The notes beneath the pieces were generated by a model, which made no database searches, was not told the DNA's origin, and saw only the letters and a list, made by a program, of their open reading frames with translations. The translations under genes and the position numbers were made by a program. Positions 28,969-40,527 of a stretch of DNA of 40,622 nucleotides are shown piece by piece; the first letter of the stretch is position 1, and each line of letters begins with the position of its first letter. This DNA comes from Nephromyces sp. MM_2019 (Eukaryota > Apicomplexa > Aconoidasida > Nephromycida): positions 1-40,622 of the forward strand of contig JADHZB010002090.1 in the NCBI GenBank assembly GCA_015657535.1, written 5' to 3'.

Positions 28969-31900
28969 ATGATGAAGTCCCCGCATCTAAAAAGAAGAAG
29001 AGATGTGCACAGTCAAAAGATACTGGGTACCCTAAAACCAAAGATTCCGTCAGACCGGCATGCTATGCTAGCTAAAGGGATGGGTTTGGGGCCATTATTA
29101 ACTGCAGAAAAGGTAGAATGTGCTTTTGAAGTATTACCAAAGTTATTGCAGGTCAAAAAGATTGATTTCTCATCAAATGGCATAAGGAAGGTCAGTAAAC
29201 GGCAAGGCATTCCCGGTCTGCTCAAAATAAATGAAGGATTCATGCAATTGCTAGCTTTATTTAACTTTGAAAATGAAAATGTCTATTAACTCTCTCTTTC
29301 TTCTACCTAAGTTACGAAACCGCAGATCAAATTTTTTGCTAGTTTCTTTGTCTTTTCTCGTTCCACAAAAAAGCTTCATTTCGTTAAATTTCAGTGAAAA
29401 GGGGAAAAACGCTTAGTCATGAAAAAAAGGCAGGAAAAAACATCTGGCATGAGCTATTTCCTCCATTTCATTCAATAAGCTGACGCAGAAGTGTGATAAT
29501 CTTACCTTTCGTTTGCAAGAATTTTCATGACTTTTCTACATTATTATTAGTTTTATTTTGTTTTACCGACACTCTGCATGTAAAAAAAATTGGTACAAAA
29601 AAAAGAAAAGGCGCTACCCATAGACATAAAACTACTTATAATAGCATAAGCTTTGGCGAGCATAGCACAACAGAGCTCAATTTATTTGTTTTCATCATCA
29701 AAATGTAGCAATTTTTTAGCCATTTCAACTAAAAATTACAGGGCAAAATTCCATACCAATGAGATCAAAATTGCGAAAATTACACATCACGCAGTTCACT
29801 ACTTTTTCGTATTCTTCTGCATAAATTCAGTACGGGAAAAAACACTACATGATTCTGGCATATAGTAAGTCACGCATAGTAACATCAATGGTCCTTTTGC
29901 AGCTCTACGGTCAAAAAGATTTATTTTCATTATGTTGAGTCAGGCCATATTTTAGCTTTTAGCGATATATTTTTTTCTAGAGTCGATAATATTGTATATT
30001 GAAAGAATTTTGTATGATTTTTTTGTATCTGTAAATGCTGAAAATTCCTCTTCATTAATGTTATGTATCTCTGAGAATTTTTACCTAGAGCTTTCTATTT
30101 TCTATGTGCTTAGATATTTATATATGGATGCCCCTGGATTGACTGTTTTTAGAGGCATAAAGCACTGTTTTTAGTGAAACACTCCATAAATTGGTTGGTA
30201 CTAGAGGAAGCAGGATGCAAACAAGTGTCAGAGACATAAATTTGTGGTATAAAAGAATAGCTAATGATGTGCTGCTTTATAACCTCGTCATTCTGGTTTA
30301 TCTAGATATAGCAAAAACGTAATAGTTTATCAAAATGCACCGAAAGGACGTAGGAATCTAGTGTTATTTTACAATTTAAGCATACTCTCCTGTGATTTTA
30401 TTATTTACAAAGCATAATTTCTTGCTTACTCGCTAACTTTAACTAGAGTATAATCACGCTTTACGATATAAGTAAGGCATGATGGTTCTAATCGCATTAT
30501 AATAGAGGATTTCGCTGGTGGCGAGAATGAAACCGGGAATTTTTATTGCGGATATACTTCTAAAGGAGTGTATTCCTAGTCATTTTGCAAGCTGTACTAA
30601 GCGAGATTTGATTTAGCCTGGTTATGCATGCTTTGAAGCATATCAGCTGCCTAGTGGTTTTCTAATACATAAAATATTTTTTACAGCTTAACCTGAGCAA
30701 GTTAGATCTTCAAACCTTGGAGATAGATCGTGCTGAGCAACTGGTGTTGAAGGACAACCTCCTAAGGGAGATAGATGCCCGGTGCCTCTGCTTCGTTAAT
30801 TTGAAAGAGCTTGATTTGAGCTCAAACCATCTTACTAGTTTAATCGGCTTCAACTATTACTTTAAATTGGAGGTCTTGAACTTATCTGGAAATCGATTAA
30901 AGTCTCTAGGGTAAGACCGATAGTACAAGCCAAGCAACCAAAAGGCCTGATTGAAAATAGCTGTAGATGTTGCTGCAACACATCGCTAAGGAGTACGAAA
31001 GCTTTCTTTTAATCACTTGTATTATATAATGTGACATTCTTATCATAATACCTGAAATGTTTGTTTTACCTAAAAGCCTCCAGAGGGTGAAGAATGTATC
31101 CGCAAAGAAAAGAGGAATGTGTATTTCTAAGCTCCTTGAATGATAATAGAAAAACTGGAATTTGTAAGATCGATTTTCTGTTCATCACAGTATTCTGCTT
31201 GTTTGCTTTCTTAAAATAACCTCAGAATACATGCCAATCATAGTTTGATCCCAGTTTCACTCGCATGCTAGTAGGAGAGCTGCGTATGAAATCACGATTT
31301 TTTGGAACTATTAATATAGTAAAGTAACGTGGGACTGAAGAACCGAAGGTTTTCTGGCAATGATGCCATGAAAATTCTTTTGATTGGAGCAGCTTGATGA
31401 TTTGTGCATCCTTCCTATTAAATAAAAGCATGCCATTCGTGAGTATGTCGCTTTCAGTATAGAATACAGTCGGCCAAAGACTTACCAATGAAGGTTTTTA
31501 TCACTGACTGTGATTTTTAACTATCGTATAAGAGCTGTTTTCATACATCGTTACCTGCAAGCTATAGTTTTTCAACATAGTTCTAATGGAGTGTTTACTA
31601 ACTGAAGTGCATTCACCTAAGAAAGACCCTACAAGCAGGTGGAGATTACCCCTTTTAGTGAAGGCAAAAAAAATCATCGCATCAATTTGCTACCTTTTCC
31701 CCGCATTGAACCCTTTTTCCTCATTTTTCGATTTTTGAAAAACTCAAGCCAATGGGAGGGGGACCAGATTTCTTGGGTTAACCACTATCATGGTGAAACC
31801 AGAATAGGAAGGGAAAGTATCGCGATATAAATTTTTACTTGTGCGCGAGCTCTGGAATCCTACTAAGTCCATCCTTGTGCGTGTTCAATATTATCCGCAG

Positions 31901-34900
31901 GTTCCTATGCAGAACTACAGTTTGCCAGACTCTGAGGATTTTAAACATATCTGACAACCAGTTCAGGTGTGCACCTAGAAAGAAATTGCTATCTAGTTAT
32001 TTTTGATGAACATTGAAACGTAGAGAGGTACCGGTACCACCATACTGATAAGTGGCAAGAGATTTCTGGGCAATATATCAAAATATAAGCGAATGATTTG
32101 CAAAGGGCTTGAACTAATGCAGAAGCAAGGGCAATAATAAACGCTTTCTTCTACCGGAAGAAATTCGCAACTCCTTTTTTCATGACTATTTTGCTTGTAC
32201 TTTATTCAAGTTTCAATAAGAAGCAGGAAATGTTCAATTATATAGCCGCGACTCTTTAACGCAGCAAGCACTGCCTAATTATATGCGTTCATGCAATGTT
32301 TTTGTCAGTTTAGAAGCACACAGAGGCATGAAAAAACAAAAAGCATAAGCACCTGCAGTAGTTTCGACTGCATCGCTTATTTTTTAGTCACAAGGGTTTA
32401 GCGGAAAATATCGAGTAGCGACCTGCTATAAATTTTTTTAGACAAGTTGAATGTTGGTAATTTCGATTTTCATAGCAAAAAAAAGACTTGTTTGATACCT
32501 TGAAAAGTTCAGAGAAGTCGCAGAGTATAATGCATACAAATCTCGTTGATTCTACAAGTTGCAGCGTCAGTTATATATTACCTTCTATGAGAAAACCGCC
32601 CACCTGCAAATGTACATGTAATATATAGCAAAACTGAATTCACAAAGGTCTTGCAATTGATATGGTGCAATAAAAGTGAATCAAACAGCCTGAAATAACA
32701 TTTATGTCAGTGGATTGATATAGAATTACATCTTTTGTGTGTGAAAAAAAGCAGTCTTTCTACGCTGTCCACTATGCAAAACTGGTCAATGAACTATGCG
32801 TTGGCGGCTTAGCATTCTCAATATAGCACACACATAACAAAATCGCGATAGCGAGCCTTCCCTATAACCTTACGCAGAATGTGCTAAGCAGTACTGATAG
32901 CTGTACGAATAAAAACATGCCTTGTGGCTTGAAAGCGATATGTATTAGGCGTTTTTTTTGGGATTCAGCAACCTTAGCAGTATAGGAGAGATCACTACGA
33001 TGGGAAATCTGCGGGCACTGGAAATTTGTGGAAATCCTTTGGAAGACAATCAGACGGTAAGAAGGGGCTGGAAAAACCCCTTATATTAATTGCAACGTTT
33101 TAAAAATTCTTTAAATTAAGCAGGCTAGCAGTCCACTGTTGCTTGAAATTTCCGTGAAATACATCGTATTATGTAGCATGAAGTTACCAGTGAAGCACAG
33201 ATATGGAATGTCAGGGGTCTTATAAAGATTCTGAAACGTCTGTATGTACTGACATGAGGACATAGTGCAATTATCTGTTGCTTTATTTCATAAAACTCCT
33301 CTTTTAAATTGTATATATCAAGGTTTTAGTCCAGATAAAAGTAGACAAAAATTATCTAAACACGTTTGAATAACTAGCTTGAAAATCATCCTTTTAGACT
33401 TAATATACCACTTCTAGTGTACATGCACTCTTTGACGGTAACCTCTAAAGAGAATTTGTATATAAGGTATCATTATAAATTTAGTTTTTTCGCAGTAAAC
33501 TTAAATCCCTGAGATATGCAGCAAGTGTAGCCAACAGTAAAAGGAAATTCACACCCTCCTTTATGATATGGCCTCTGTTATCAGCACGTTGCACGTTTTT
33601 TCCGCACTTCTATTCTGAATGGCTGATGCCCTGGTTTTTTAATGTCTGCAGGTGGTTGGTGAGTTTTTTAAAATTAGGAGCACTGTGTTGCATAGCAGTA
33701 ACAGACAGGCGCTTGGAAATTTCTGAAAAGTGTCGCAAAAGCTTTTAGCTGCATGCCTAGTGTAACGTGCATTATTTATCTACTTTTTTATTTTCTTTAA
33801 AACTATATCGAAGAAAATTCCTTGTGACCGTTGAAATATGTAGACCGAAGGTTTCTGTCTTATAAGCTGCCCATTGTTAAGCTCTTTCAATGAACGCGAG
33901 GTCACCGAGGATATACGAAGGAAAGTTTCGGAATGGACACAGAGTGATAAAGTTGGCAAATGTTAGGCATCTTTAAAATCACGCTTGGGTTCTAATAAAT
34001 TGGACGTGTATTCTGATAATCCTGACTTACATCCTGATGAATCTAACTCGTATTCTGATAAATTAGATTTGCAATCTGATTCTTTTACACAGAAGTTCAT
34101 TAACCAAATTTTAACCATGTGAAGTTTTGGCCGTGAAATAATGATATCGAGTAGCATATTCTAACACGCTTCTCATGATTTACACTTCGTAGTGCACGAG
34201 AAAAGCAGCTAGACAGCAAAGGGTTGCTTCATCGCAAGCATTTCTCAGAGAGCCCTTGCTTTTGTCGAGGATCAACGCAGAAAGGCACAATTACAGCGTA
34301 TCATTTTGTATTCCAAAAGCCCATATTACTGAACAACAATTCCATAATACGTTAACCAGAGCGTGTACTTCAGGCCTGCAGCTACGATTCAAGCAGAACT
34401 TATAGCACTCCACTTGTGTACACATTTCAAGTACATCGTGAATAGCTTTTCAAAAAGCATTAACCCAGGCCAGTAAATCGAACTTCGTTCATACTAATAC
34501 CGAAATTTATTTCAGCTATTTTTTATTCTGATTAATCAGGTCTAAATATCTTTTTCGTATGCGATGCATGAGAAAGCAATTGAGAATGCTAGTACTCACA
34601 GTTCATCCCATTCTCCCTTCACTCAGGTGTTTTGCAGTGTGTAAGGGACTTCCAACTAATCTTATCCTCAGGAAAACCGCTGTGTGATTTTTGCCTGGGA
34701 ATTGGCTTTCACACTGTTCACCAACATTACCCCAAGTTTAACGAGGAATTAGACGAATTACTATCCATAACTCACATGCAGAATAACGCTGTAGCTACTC
34801 GGAAGGCTATTTTGCCCTCCTCTTCTAGCAATCCTAGGTGGAGCCAAAGAGGAAGCGCAATTGACAACGTAGAGTCTACAAAGTCTCAGCTTGATGCTCA

Positions 34901-35105
34901 TTTTCAAACAGCGGGTGGCAGCAATACAAACCCAGGAAGCCACACATCGTCACAACCTTGCGCTTATGGTGACTACTGCAGGCAGAGGTATCCTCCGGGA
35001 AGAGATTTCCTCAAGGGAATAGAGAAGGAGCTATTGAAACTACCAGATGATGACCTAATGGATTTTGTCGCTAGAATAGATGAGGTGACAGCGATTCAAA
35101 AATAA
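28969..35105 (+). CDS. Leucine-rich-repeat protein, about five exons, function unassigned
   Basis: Proposed exons are 28969-29190, 30687-30910, 31901-31966, 32969-33056 and 34638-35105: 1068 nt, 355 residues, with all phases consistent. LRR signatures are VKKIDFSSNGIRK, LVLKDNLLREID, LKELDLSSNHLTSLIGF, LEVLNLSGNRLKSL, LRILNISDNQF and LRALEICGNPLEDN, in order. The N-terminus is basic (SPHLKRRRDV). The last exon has no LRR and encodes 'CVRDFQLILSSGKPLCDFCL', a Ser/Asn-rich linker, and LPDDDLMDFVARIDEV near the stop. Exons 2-4 are firm; exon 1 and the join to exon 5 are less certain. The repeats fit the SDS22-like or cysteine-poor protein-binding class; partner unknown. Introns are 0.7-1.6 kb, AT-rich and free of GT/CA arrays, unlike the other genes here. 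An open frame continues past the stop to 35472 in another phase. Confidence 0.75.
33057..34637. other. Large intron (or hidden exons) between LRR exon 4 and the 34638 exon
   Basis: 1.58 kb of AT-rich DNA. Two phase-0-compatible pieces could be exons: 33653 onward (after TCTGCAG; VVGEFFKIRSTVLHSSNRQ, stop) and 33965-34119 (after TGTTAG; ASLKSRLGSNKLDVYSDNPD, then repeats). Neither was needed to join the LRR frame, so both are left out. Confidence 0.35.
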
Positions 35106-35472
35106 GTATCCAGAAGTGCGGGAGAAACCAGAAATAGTTTTTTACAACAGCAAAGCCCCGCTAGTAGTCGTTTCATCTTTAAAAAACGGTCTTTATCAAG
35201 ATTTTGAACTGTCGTGCGAATCTTGCGGACTAACACCCACACAAACACCCACAAGCACACACACACGAGCACCGACAAACAAAAGCGGCACACACACGAG
35301 CATCCACACACACAACACCGGCTACTTACCACCCTCCTTTCTAACTTCCTTTACTCTTAAAAAAAGCCGCCCTCAGCATTTTGCTACAACTAATTGTTAC
35401 ACGAAATCAACGTGCTACTATAAGAGCCAAAGAAATTCCATGTTGAAGCTCGGTACTCACCCTTTAGAGTGA
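35106..35472 (+). pseudogene. Open extension of the LRR gene in a shifted frame
   Basis: Immediately after the TAA at 35103-35105, the +1 frame (open from 35089 to a stop at 35470-35472) reads NKYPEVREKPEIVFYNSKA, then PLVVVSSLKNGLYQDFELSC, and then a Thr/His-rich stretch from a CA repeat. The first 45 residues look like real protein. Loss of one A from the AAAAA at 35098-35102 would fuse the two frames. This is either a genuine frameshift, an assembly error, or an alternatively spliced last exon. Confidence 0.4.
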
Positions 35473-36190
35473 AGCCACGCATTGGCCAGAGAAAAAAGTC
35501 ACTAGCAAGCATCACAGTTGCGCGTAGCATGTATAGATTCTTTGTGGGACATGCTTATCACTGAAAAAAGCAGTTATATAGAAGAATAAGCTATACAACT
35601 GCTTTTTCAAAGCATCAATACTAATAATACTCATGGCTTAATCCGAATCTTTTTCATCTGATTTACTTGCATAATTCTTTTCATTTTCACGTGCCAAAGC
35701 TCCAAATAGCTTTTTCGCTTCTAGACAGCTTGCTTCTCTAAATTCCGGGGCATAAAAACCCAATTTGTTGAAGTTACCAGTAGCCCCTAGAAGCCTCAGA
35801 CAAGCATTTTAACACTGCTTTTTGATATAGTGTGGCCTTTTCCTAGTTTATGATGTGAAAAACACCTTCTAGTGCATCTGTTCTCCCCCTGTCGAAAACG
35901 CTGGTGTTTCACCATGTTTTTTAGTATCATCAATATATATTGATTTGATTCGCTTCTTCTGTCGCCTTGTGATATTGTTACTTCAGTGACAGTTGCTTTT
36001 TGTGGCTTTTATTTGTTCATAGAAAAGATATGTAATTGCATGCACAAATTTCAAGGAGAGAATCATGAATGCGTAGGGCGGATCAAGCCGTACTTTGCAC
36101 GATCTTCATGGTTTGCAGCAAATTCGTTATGAGAGGGAGCAACTTCAGCTGAGGAAGTGCATTTGTGGTATCATAATATTTCTAGAGGCG
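35473..36190. other. Spacer 3' of the LRR gene
   Basis: AT-rich, with nothing I can support as a gene, RNA or repeat array. Confidence 0.5.
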
Positions 36191-36194
36191 GAAT

Positions 36195-36360
36195 GAGTGC
36201 AGTTTATTTCCATCATTTGCTAAGCAGATTACCTTTAAATTTTTTCGATGATCATTTTCTAAGCGGCTTAGCCCTAACTTGCTCTTATCATCATTTTCTA
36301 AGCAGCTTAGCTCTAAGTTGCTCCTGCCATCATTTTCTGAGAAAATTACCTCAAACTTTT
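36195..36360. repeat. 42-bp tandem repeat, about four copies
   Basis: Units begin CATCATTTTCTAAGCRGCTTA; the copies start near 36211, 36253, 36295 and 36337 with moderate divergence. The period is a multiple of 3, so frames stay open on both strands: plus (MSAVYFHHLLSRLPL..., ATG 36193, to 36564) and minus (SNLELSCLENDDKSKLG...). The minus reading is the more protein-like but has no ATG. Confidence 0.75.
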
Positions 36361-36564
36361 TCCAATGCTCTTTTTAAAAACAAATTACATCCATATCACT
36401 CCACCGCTCATTTTGAATCGAGTATATACAGTGTGCGTAGAAGCAGCTTAAAAGCGTTGCCTGGGCATATCATGCGTAGAATGACAATACTAGATAATTT
36501 TATCGCCTTTATATATGTGAAGATACCGAGAATTACGGCGAAAAATTGCTTTTCAAAAAAATAA

Positions 36565-37779
36565 AAAGCTGCTGAAAAGGTAAGTGCGAAGGGGTTCAAT
36601 AGGTTTCAGGTTATCATGACTCTGATTGGAGTCAGCGAGTACCTCCCTCGCAAAAAGCTCACTAAAACACATACGATTTGGCTGGTAGACAAATTGATAA
36701 TTCACTGAGCAAGCCTTTCAAAAGATGCGGAGAAAACTCCTCAAAGAGGGAGATATCCGACGGCAAATTTTTTTTTTCCAGCAGCAAATACCCGTAGATT
36801 GAAGCAAAGTTACTCTCACTTTGTCAGACTCTCGATTTCGCACAAAAAACTCCCGTTTGGGAAGACTAAAGCTCCAAAAAAACTCAGGTAAGAAATCTCA
36901 AGAAACAATAGAAAATATCATCACTAAAATCGGTGTGTGCTAGCTCAGCGCTCGGAGAATTCGCTGTAACGCACCCCAAGAAGATTCTCTCGGTAACTAT
37001 TCGCCTGGGTAAGCGGGGTGATTGCTTTGAGACAAAGCTATAAATACCCTTGCTCGTCTCTGCCGTCTTTCTAATTACAAAATATAAGCAACTCTCTGCC
37101 TCCATTTGAAGAGAGAATAATTTTTCCAACAGGAGGAAGAATATAGTAACGAGAGGGAATAGCACAAGTTTGACTCTTGGTAGTGTCTATTGGAGCTTAA
37201 TGTAGAAGAGGAAAATGTATAAGAAGAGTGAGGTATCTGCATACGAGAGAGAGAGGAAACTGCATATGAGAGCGGCTTATAAAAAAGAACATTTGTATGA
37301 AGCAGAGTGAGGTATAACCACAAGAGAAAAGTATATATACATATATATAAGAGCGATTTATTCGACATCCCCTTCTGCACACACCCGACAGATCCACCCT
37401 TTTGGCATATATATTCGTGTGTGTGTGATAAATACCCAAAATCCCTCCCCTATCCTCCTCCAAAATAACTCTTTAAGAAGAACCTAATAGTAGCTTGATA
37501 TGCTTTATAAGTACTTTTTCCAAAGATTCCTCGAAATATAGGATACTCCTTAAACCGTGTGTGTGCGTAGAAGCGAGGATCCCAAAGGCTTTGATGTATG
37601 CACTTGGCGTGTAATGATATTCTTACTTTCCATAGAAAACTTCCGGGTGATTCAAATTACGATTATGCAGCGAATAGTACCCTATGTTTAGCATAATCTC
37701 ACTGATCGAATAGCAAAGACTAGACTCAGGCATACTAGTAGAGGAGAAGAAAGCGCATGGGTATACACAAAAGATGCGA
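36565..37779. other. Spacer
   Basis: AT-rich, becoming GA/CT-rich at 37200-37340 and CA/GT-bearing again from about 37380. No exon recognised. Confidence 0.45.
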
Positions 37780-38355
37780 AGAACAGAGACACACAATAAT
37801 ATGAGCAAAACCACAATAAAAAAGCAGTCGCACACACATCACAAAAAGCAGTCACACACACCACAAAGAGGTAAAAACTACAAAAGCAGACACACACGTA
37901 CACTACAAAGGCAGTAGTAAACACACCATAAAAGCAGACACACACACGTACACTACAAAAGCAGTAGTAAACACACCATAAAAGCAGACACACACACGTA
38001 CACTACAAAAGCAGACACACACACGTACACTACAAAAGCAGTAGTAAACACACCATAAAAGCAGACACACACACCACAAAGAGGTAAACACTGCAAAAGC
38101 AGTCTCACACGTACACTACAAAAGCAGTAGTAAACACACCATAAAAGCAGACACACACACGTACACTACAAAAGCAGACACACACACGTACACTACAAAA
38201 GCAGTAGTAAACACACCATAAAAGCAGACACACACACGTACACTACAAAAGCAGTCTCACACGTACACTACAAAAGCAGTAGTAAACACACCATAAAAGC
38301 AGACACACACACATACACTACAAAAGCAGTCTCACACCATACAAAAGCAGAGGAA
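37780..38355. repeat. Composite CA-rich minisatellite, about 25- and 50-bp periods
   Basis: Two modules alternate: ACACACGTACACTACAAAAGCAG and TAGTAAACACACCATAAAAGCAG. GTACACTACAAA occurs about ten times between 37908 and 38312. Both modules end in AAAAGCAG, so they probably derive from one another. The array lies just 3' of CIAO1, and the minus-strand Cys/Val/Phe-rich frames across it are artefacts. Confidence 0.9.
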
Positions 38356-38549
38356 TACCACAAATACACCCCCACCCACCGACACACACATAACTAAACT
38401 TCAGAAGAAATTACAAAAAAGAGTGCAGCTAACAGCATAAATGCTACTACGAGAGAACCAAAGGGTAGTTACAAGAGCCTTCAAAGCACAAGCACACACA
38501 TGTTGTAAGAGAAAGTATGCCTGCATAAGCAAAGCACTTTAACTGCTTC

Positions 38550-40511
38550 CTAAGGCATGGAGAACTCCCAAACTTTCAGGGCAAAGTCGTCACCCACAGA
38601 GGCTAAGAGATAGGAGCCATTTTCTGTAATGAAAACACGCAAGATACACACATTAGGTGGGAAACAAGAGCATCACTGCGTGCGTTTGTGGGTATGCGTG
38701 TATTCGTGTGTGCGCGTGCGCTGACTTCTATGTCTATGTGTATCTGCTGGTGTGTGTGTGTATTTGGATGTTAATTTAGAAAAATTAGTAAGTGAAGCAC
38801 ACTTTCTGTGTGCTTACGATTCCAGTTGCATCAAAAGTGTAGTCTTTTCCAAGAAAACAAGTATATGAGAATAGATTTCTAGGTTTCAACAAGAAAGACT
38901 CATCAAAATGCTTCAAGCTGCGTATGGTTCCAAACTGGAGAAGAAGCATGGAGTAGACATCGGGGAAGCACCCAAAAAGGAGGGATTTTCTCAAATAATA
39001 GCCGAAGAGAAGAGAAAAAAAGCAAATTCAAGCAAAAAAAAACATATGGGTGGAAGGAGGTGAAGATGGAGAAGATGAAGCAGAAGAAAAAGATGAACAA
39101 GATGGAGAAGAAGATGAAAAATATCTGATAGAGGCGATGAAGAAGACAGGAAAAGTGAAAAGGATAAAGAATATGCAGATTAAAAGCGATAGAAAACGCA
39201 AACAAATCAAACTTTAAAGAAGCAAAAGCTCAGGATACCCAACACACAAAGCAGAAAAGCATGAAAAAACAGATAAAAGCAGTACAGGCACATAAAAGCT
39301 TTCAGAAATATAACTTTAGATGATGGTAACACCTTCAGGAAGAATTACAGGAGAATAGCAGCGAAATATCTAAAAAAAATGCTTTTCACCTTAAAGGCAT
39401 ATAAGCAGAATCCTATGGAAAAGTCAAAGAAGTTTTTTCAGCACACACACAAAAACGCCTACACAAAAAATCAATAGCAGCATAGATGATACTACGCTAG
39501 TACATTTTACATAAAAGAAAAAACAGGAATGTGTGAAGCTATGAAGATGACCTTCTGGGCTTCTTTTCCAGCTCACGCAGTTAACATCATCTTCATGAGC
39601 ATCTGGCTGATAATAGTAAAGACAAAAGAGAGCACTTTAACCTAAAACAAGCTCATCAAAAAGGCAAAAAAGAAAGAATATCGAAAGTTCAACCCAAAAA
39701 CTGAAAAATACCATAAAAAGTACTCTAATTGATGATTTATTCGTTGAAAATGATGTTTTCTTGCAAAAAATGGCTGGAAGAAGCGAGTTTTCACACAAAA
39801 TATCCACGAAATGATGCTTTCTCGCAAAAATTGGCGGAAACTAGAGGAAGAAACAGGGAGATCTTCAAATTTACAAGCTGCTAACTTATATAGATGAAAA
39901 TCCAATAAATTGTGCTTCGCTATGGAAGCACATAAATACTACCAATATTCTAGATATGTACACAAACCGCAAGAAACGAAGAGAAACAGCAGATAGGCAA
40001 GAGAATATTGTGCGCCGATGAAAGCACACACACAGAAAAAAAAAATCACACACACGCGAGGCTGAGCACACACACGCAAAGAAGAATCATACACAAGGAA
40101 AGAGAACACACAAACAAGCGAAAATCACAAACATACACAAGGCACAAACACACAGATTTTGATCCAATATCTATCTATACTTTATCAAAGTAATACAACG
40201 AAGCTGCTACTCTGATTAAGACTCCCAATAAGAGCAAGAATCAAGCAAAACACCGTATACCTTTATATATGTGAGTGTAAGGCAGATAAAATGAGAGTCT
40301 TGTGTGTGTGAAGAGTTGTTGATGCATACTTGAGAAGATGCTCATGCACTTAAAATCAGCATCCCTGCAAGCCCTTGTGTGTGCCTGTGTGAATAGCCTA
40401 TAAAGACGACGCCAATACTTTACTCACCACTTCCAGGAGAAGGTCCCAAAAGTCATTTCCTTCTTCGCTACAGCTACGGCGAAAAATCTGTATGGAGTTG
40501 TCGCCGCTACC
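38550..40511 (-). CDS. CIAO1: CIAO1/CIA1-like WD40 protein, last three exons (partial)
   Basis: Exons are 40511-40428 (acceptor TCTCAG, donor GTGAGT), 39606-39552 (acceptor TATCAG, donor GTCATC) and 38623-38550 (acceptor TTACAG, stop TAG). Phases 0 and 1 agree. CIAO1 is the WD40 scaffold of the cytosolic Fe-S targeting complex that delivers clusters to apo-proteins. The reading GSGDNSIQIFRRSCSEEGN, then DAHEDDVNCVSWKRSPE, then 'NGSYLLASVGDDFALKVWEF' aligns with the human C-terminus in order: CGDDAIRVFQED, AHSQDVNCVAWNPKEP, GLLASCSDDGEVAFWKYQ. DVNCV.W is the strongest link. It ends three residues after WEF, completing the last blade. The N-terminal blades lie beyond the right edge. Another WD40 protein is possible but less likely. 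Confidence 0.8.
38624..39551 (-). other. CIAO1 penultimate-to-last intron
   Basis: 928 bases. CA-rich in sense near the acceptor (plus-strand GT at 38680-38760) and a short GT tract in sense nearer the donor (plus-strand CA at 39440). The middle carries a GAAGA-rich stretch at 39050-39180. No exon seen. Confidence 0.6.
39607..40427 (-). other. CIAO1 upstream intron
   Basis: 821 bases, donor GTGAGT. In sense it has CA tracts near the donor (40388-40305) and GT tracts further in (40145-40020), the reverse of the usual order here. A phase-incompatible GCTTGCAG segment at about 40365-40333 was rejected as an exon. Confidence 0.6.
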
Positions 40512-40527
40512 CTGAGAGTGCATGGGA

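Noticed and set aside
31222..31488. 88-codon minus-strand ORF inside an LRR intron
   Set aside because: Its residue mix is protein-like, but it begins at a GTAAGT-like site, has no recognised family and no neighbours on that strand.
39028..39210. Minus-strand hydrophobic Ser/Phe ORFs near 39 kb
   Set aside because: They come from a GAAGA-rich stretch within a CIAO1 intron; the CIAO1 exons on either side join in phase without them.
40333..40366. Possible extra CIAO1 exon after GCTTGCAG
   Set aside because: It would need a phase-2 partner; the flanking exon ends in phase 0, and the exon at 39606 aligns directly.
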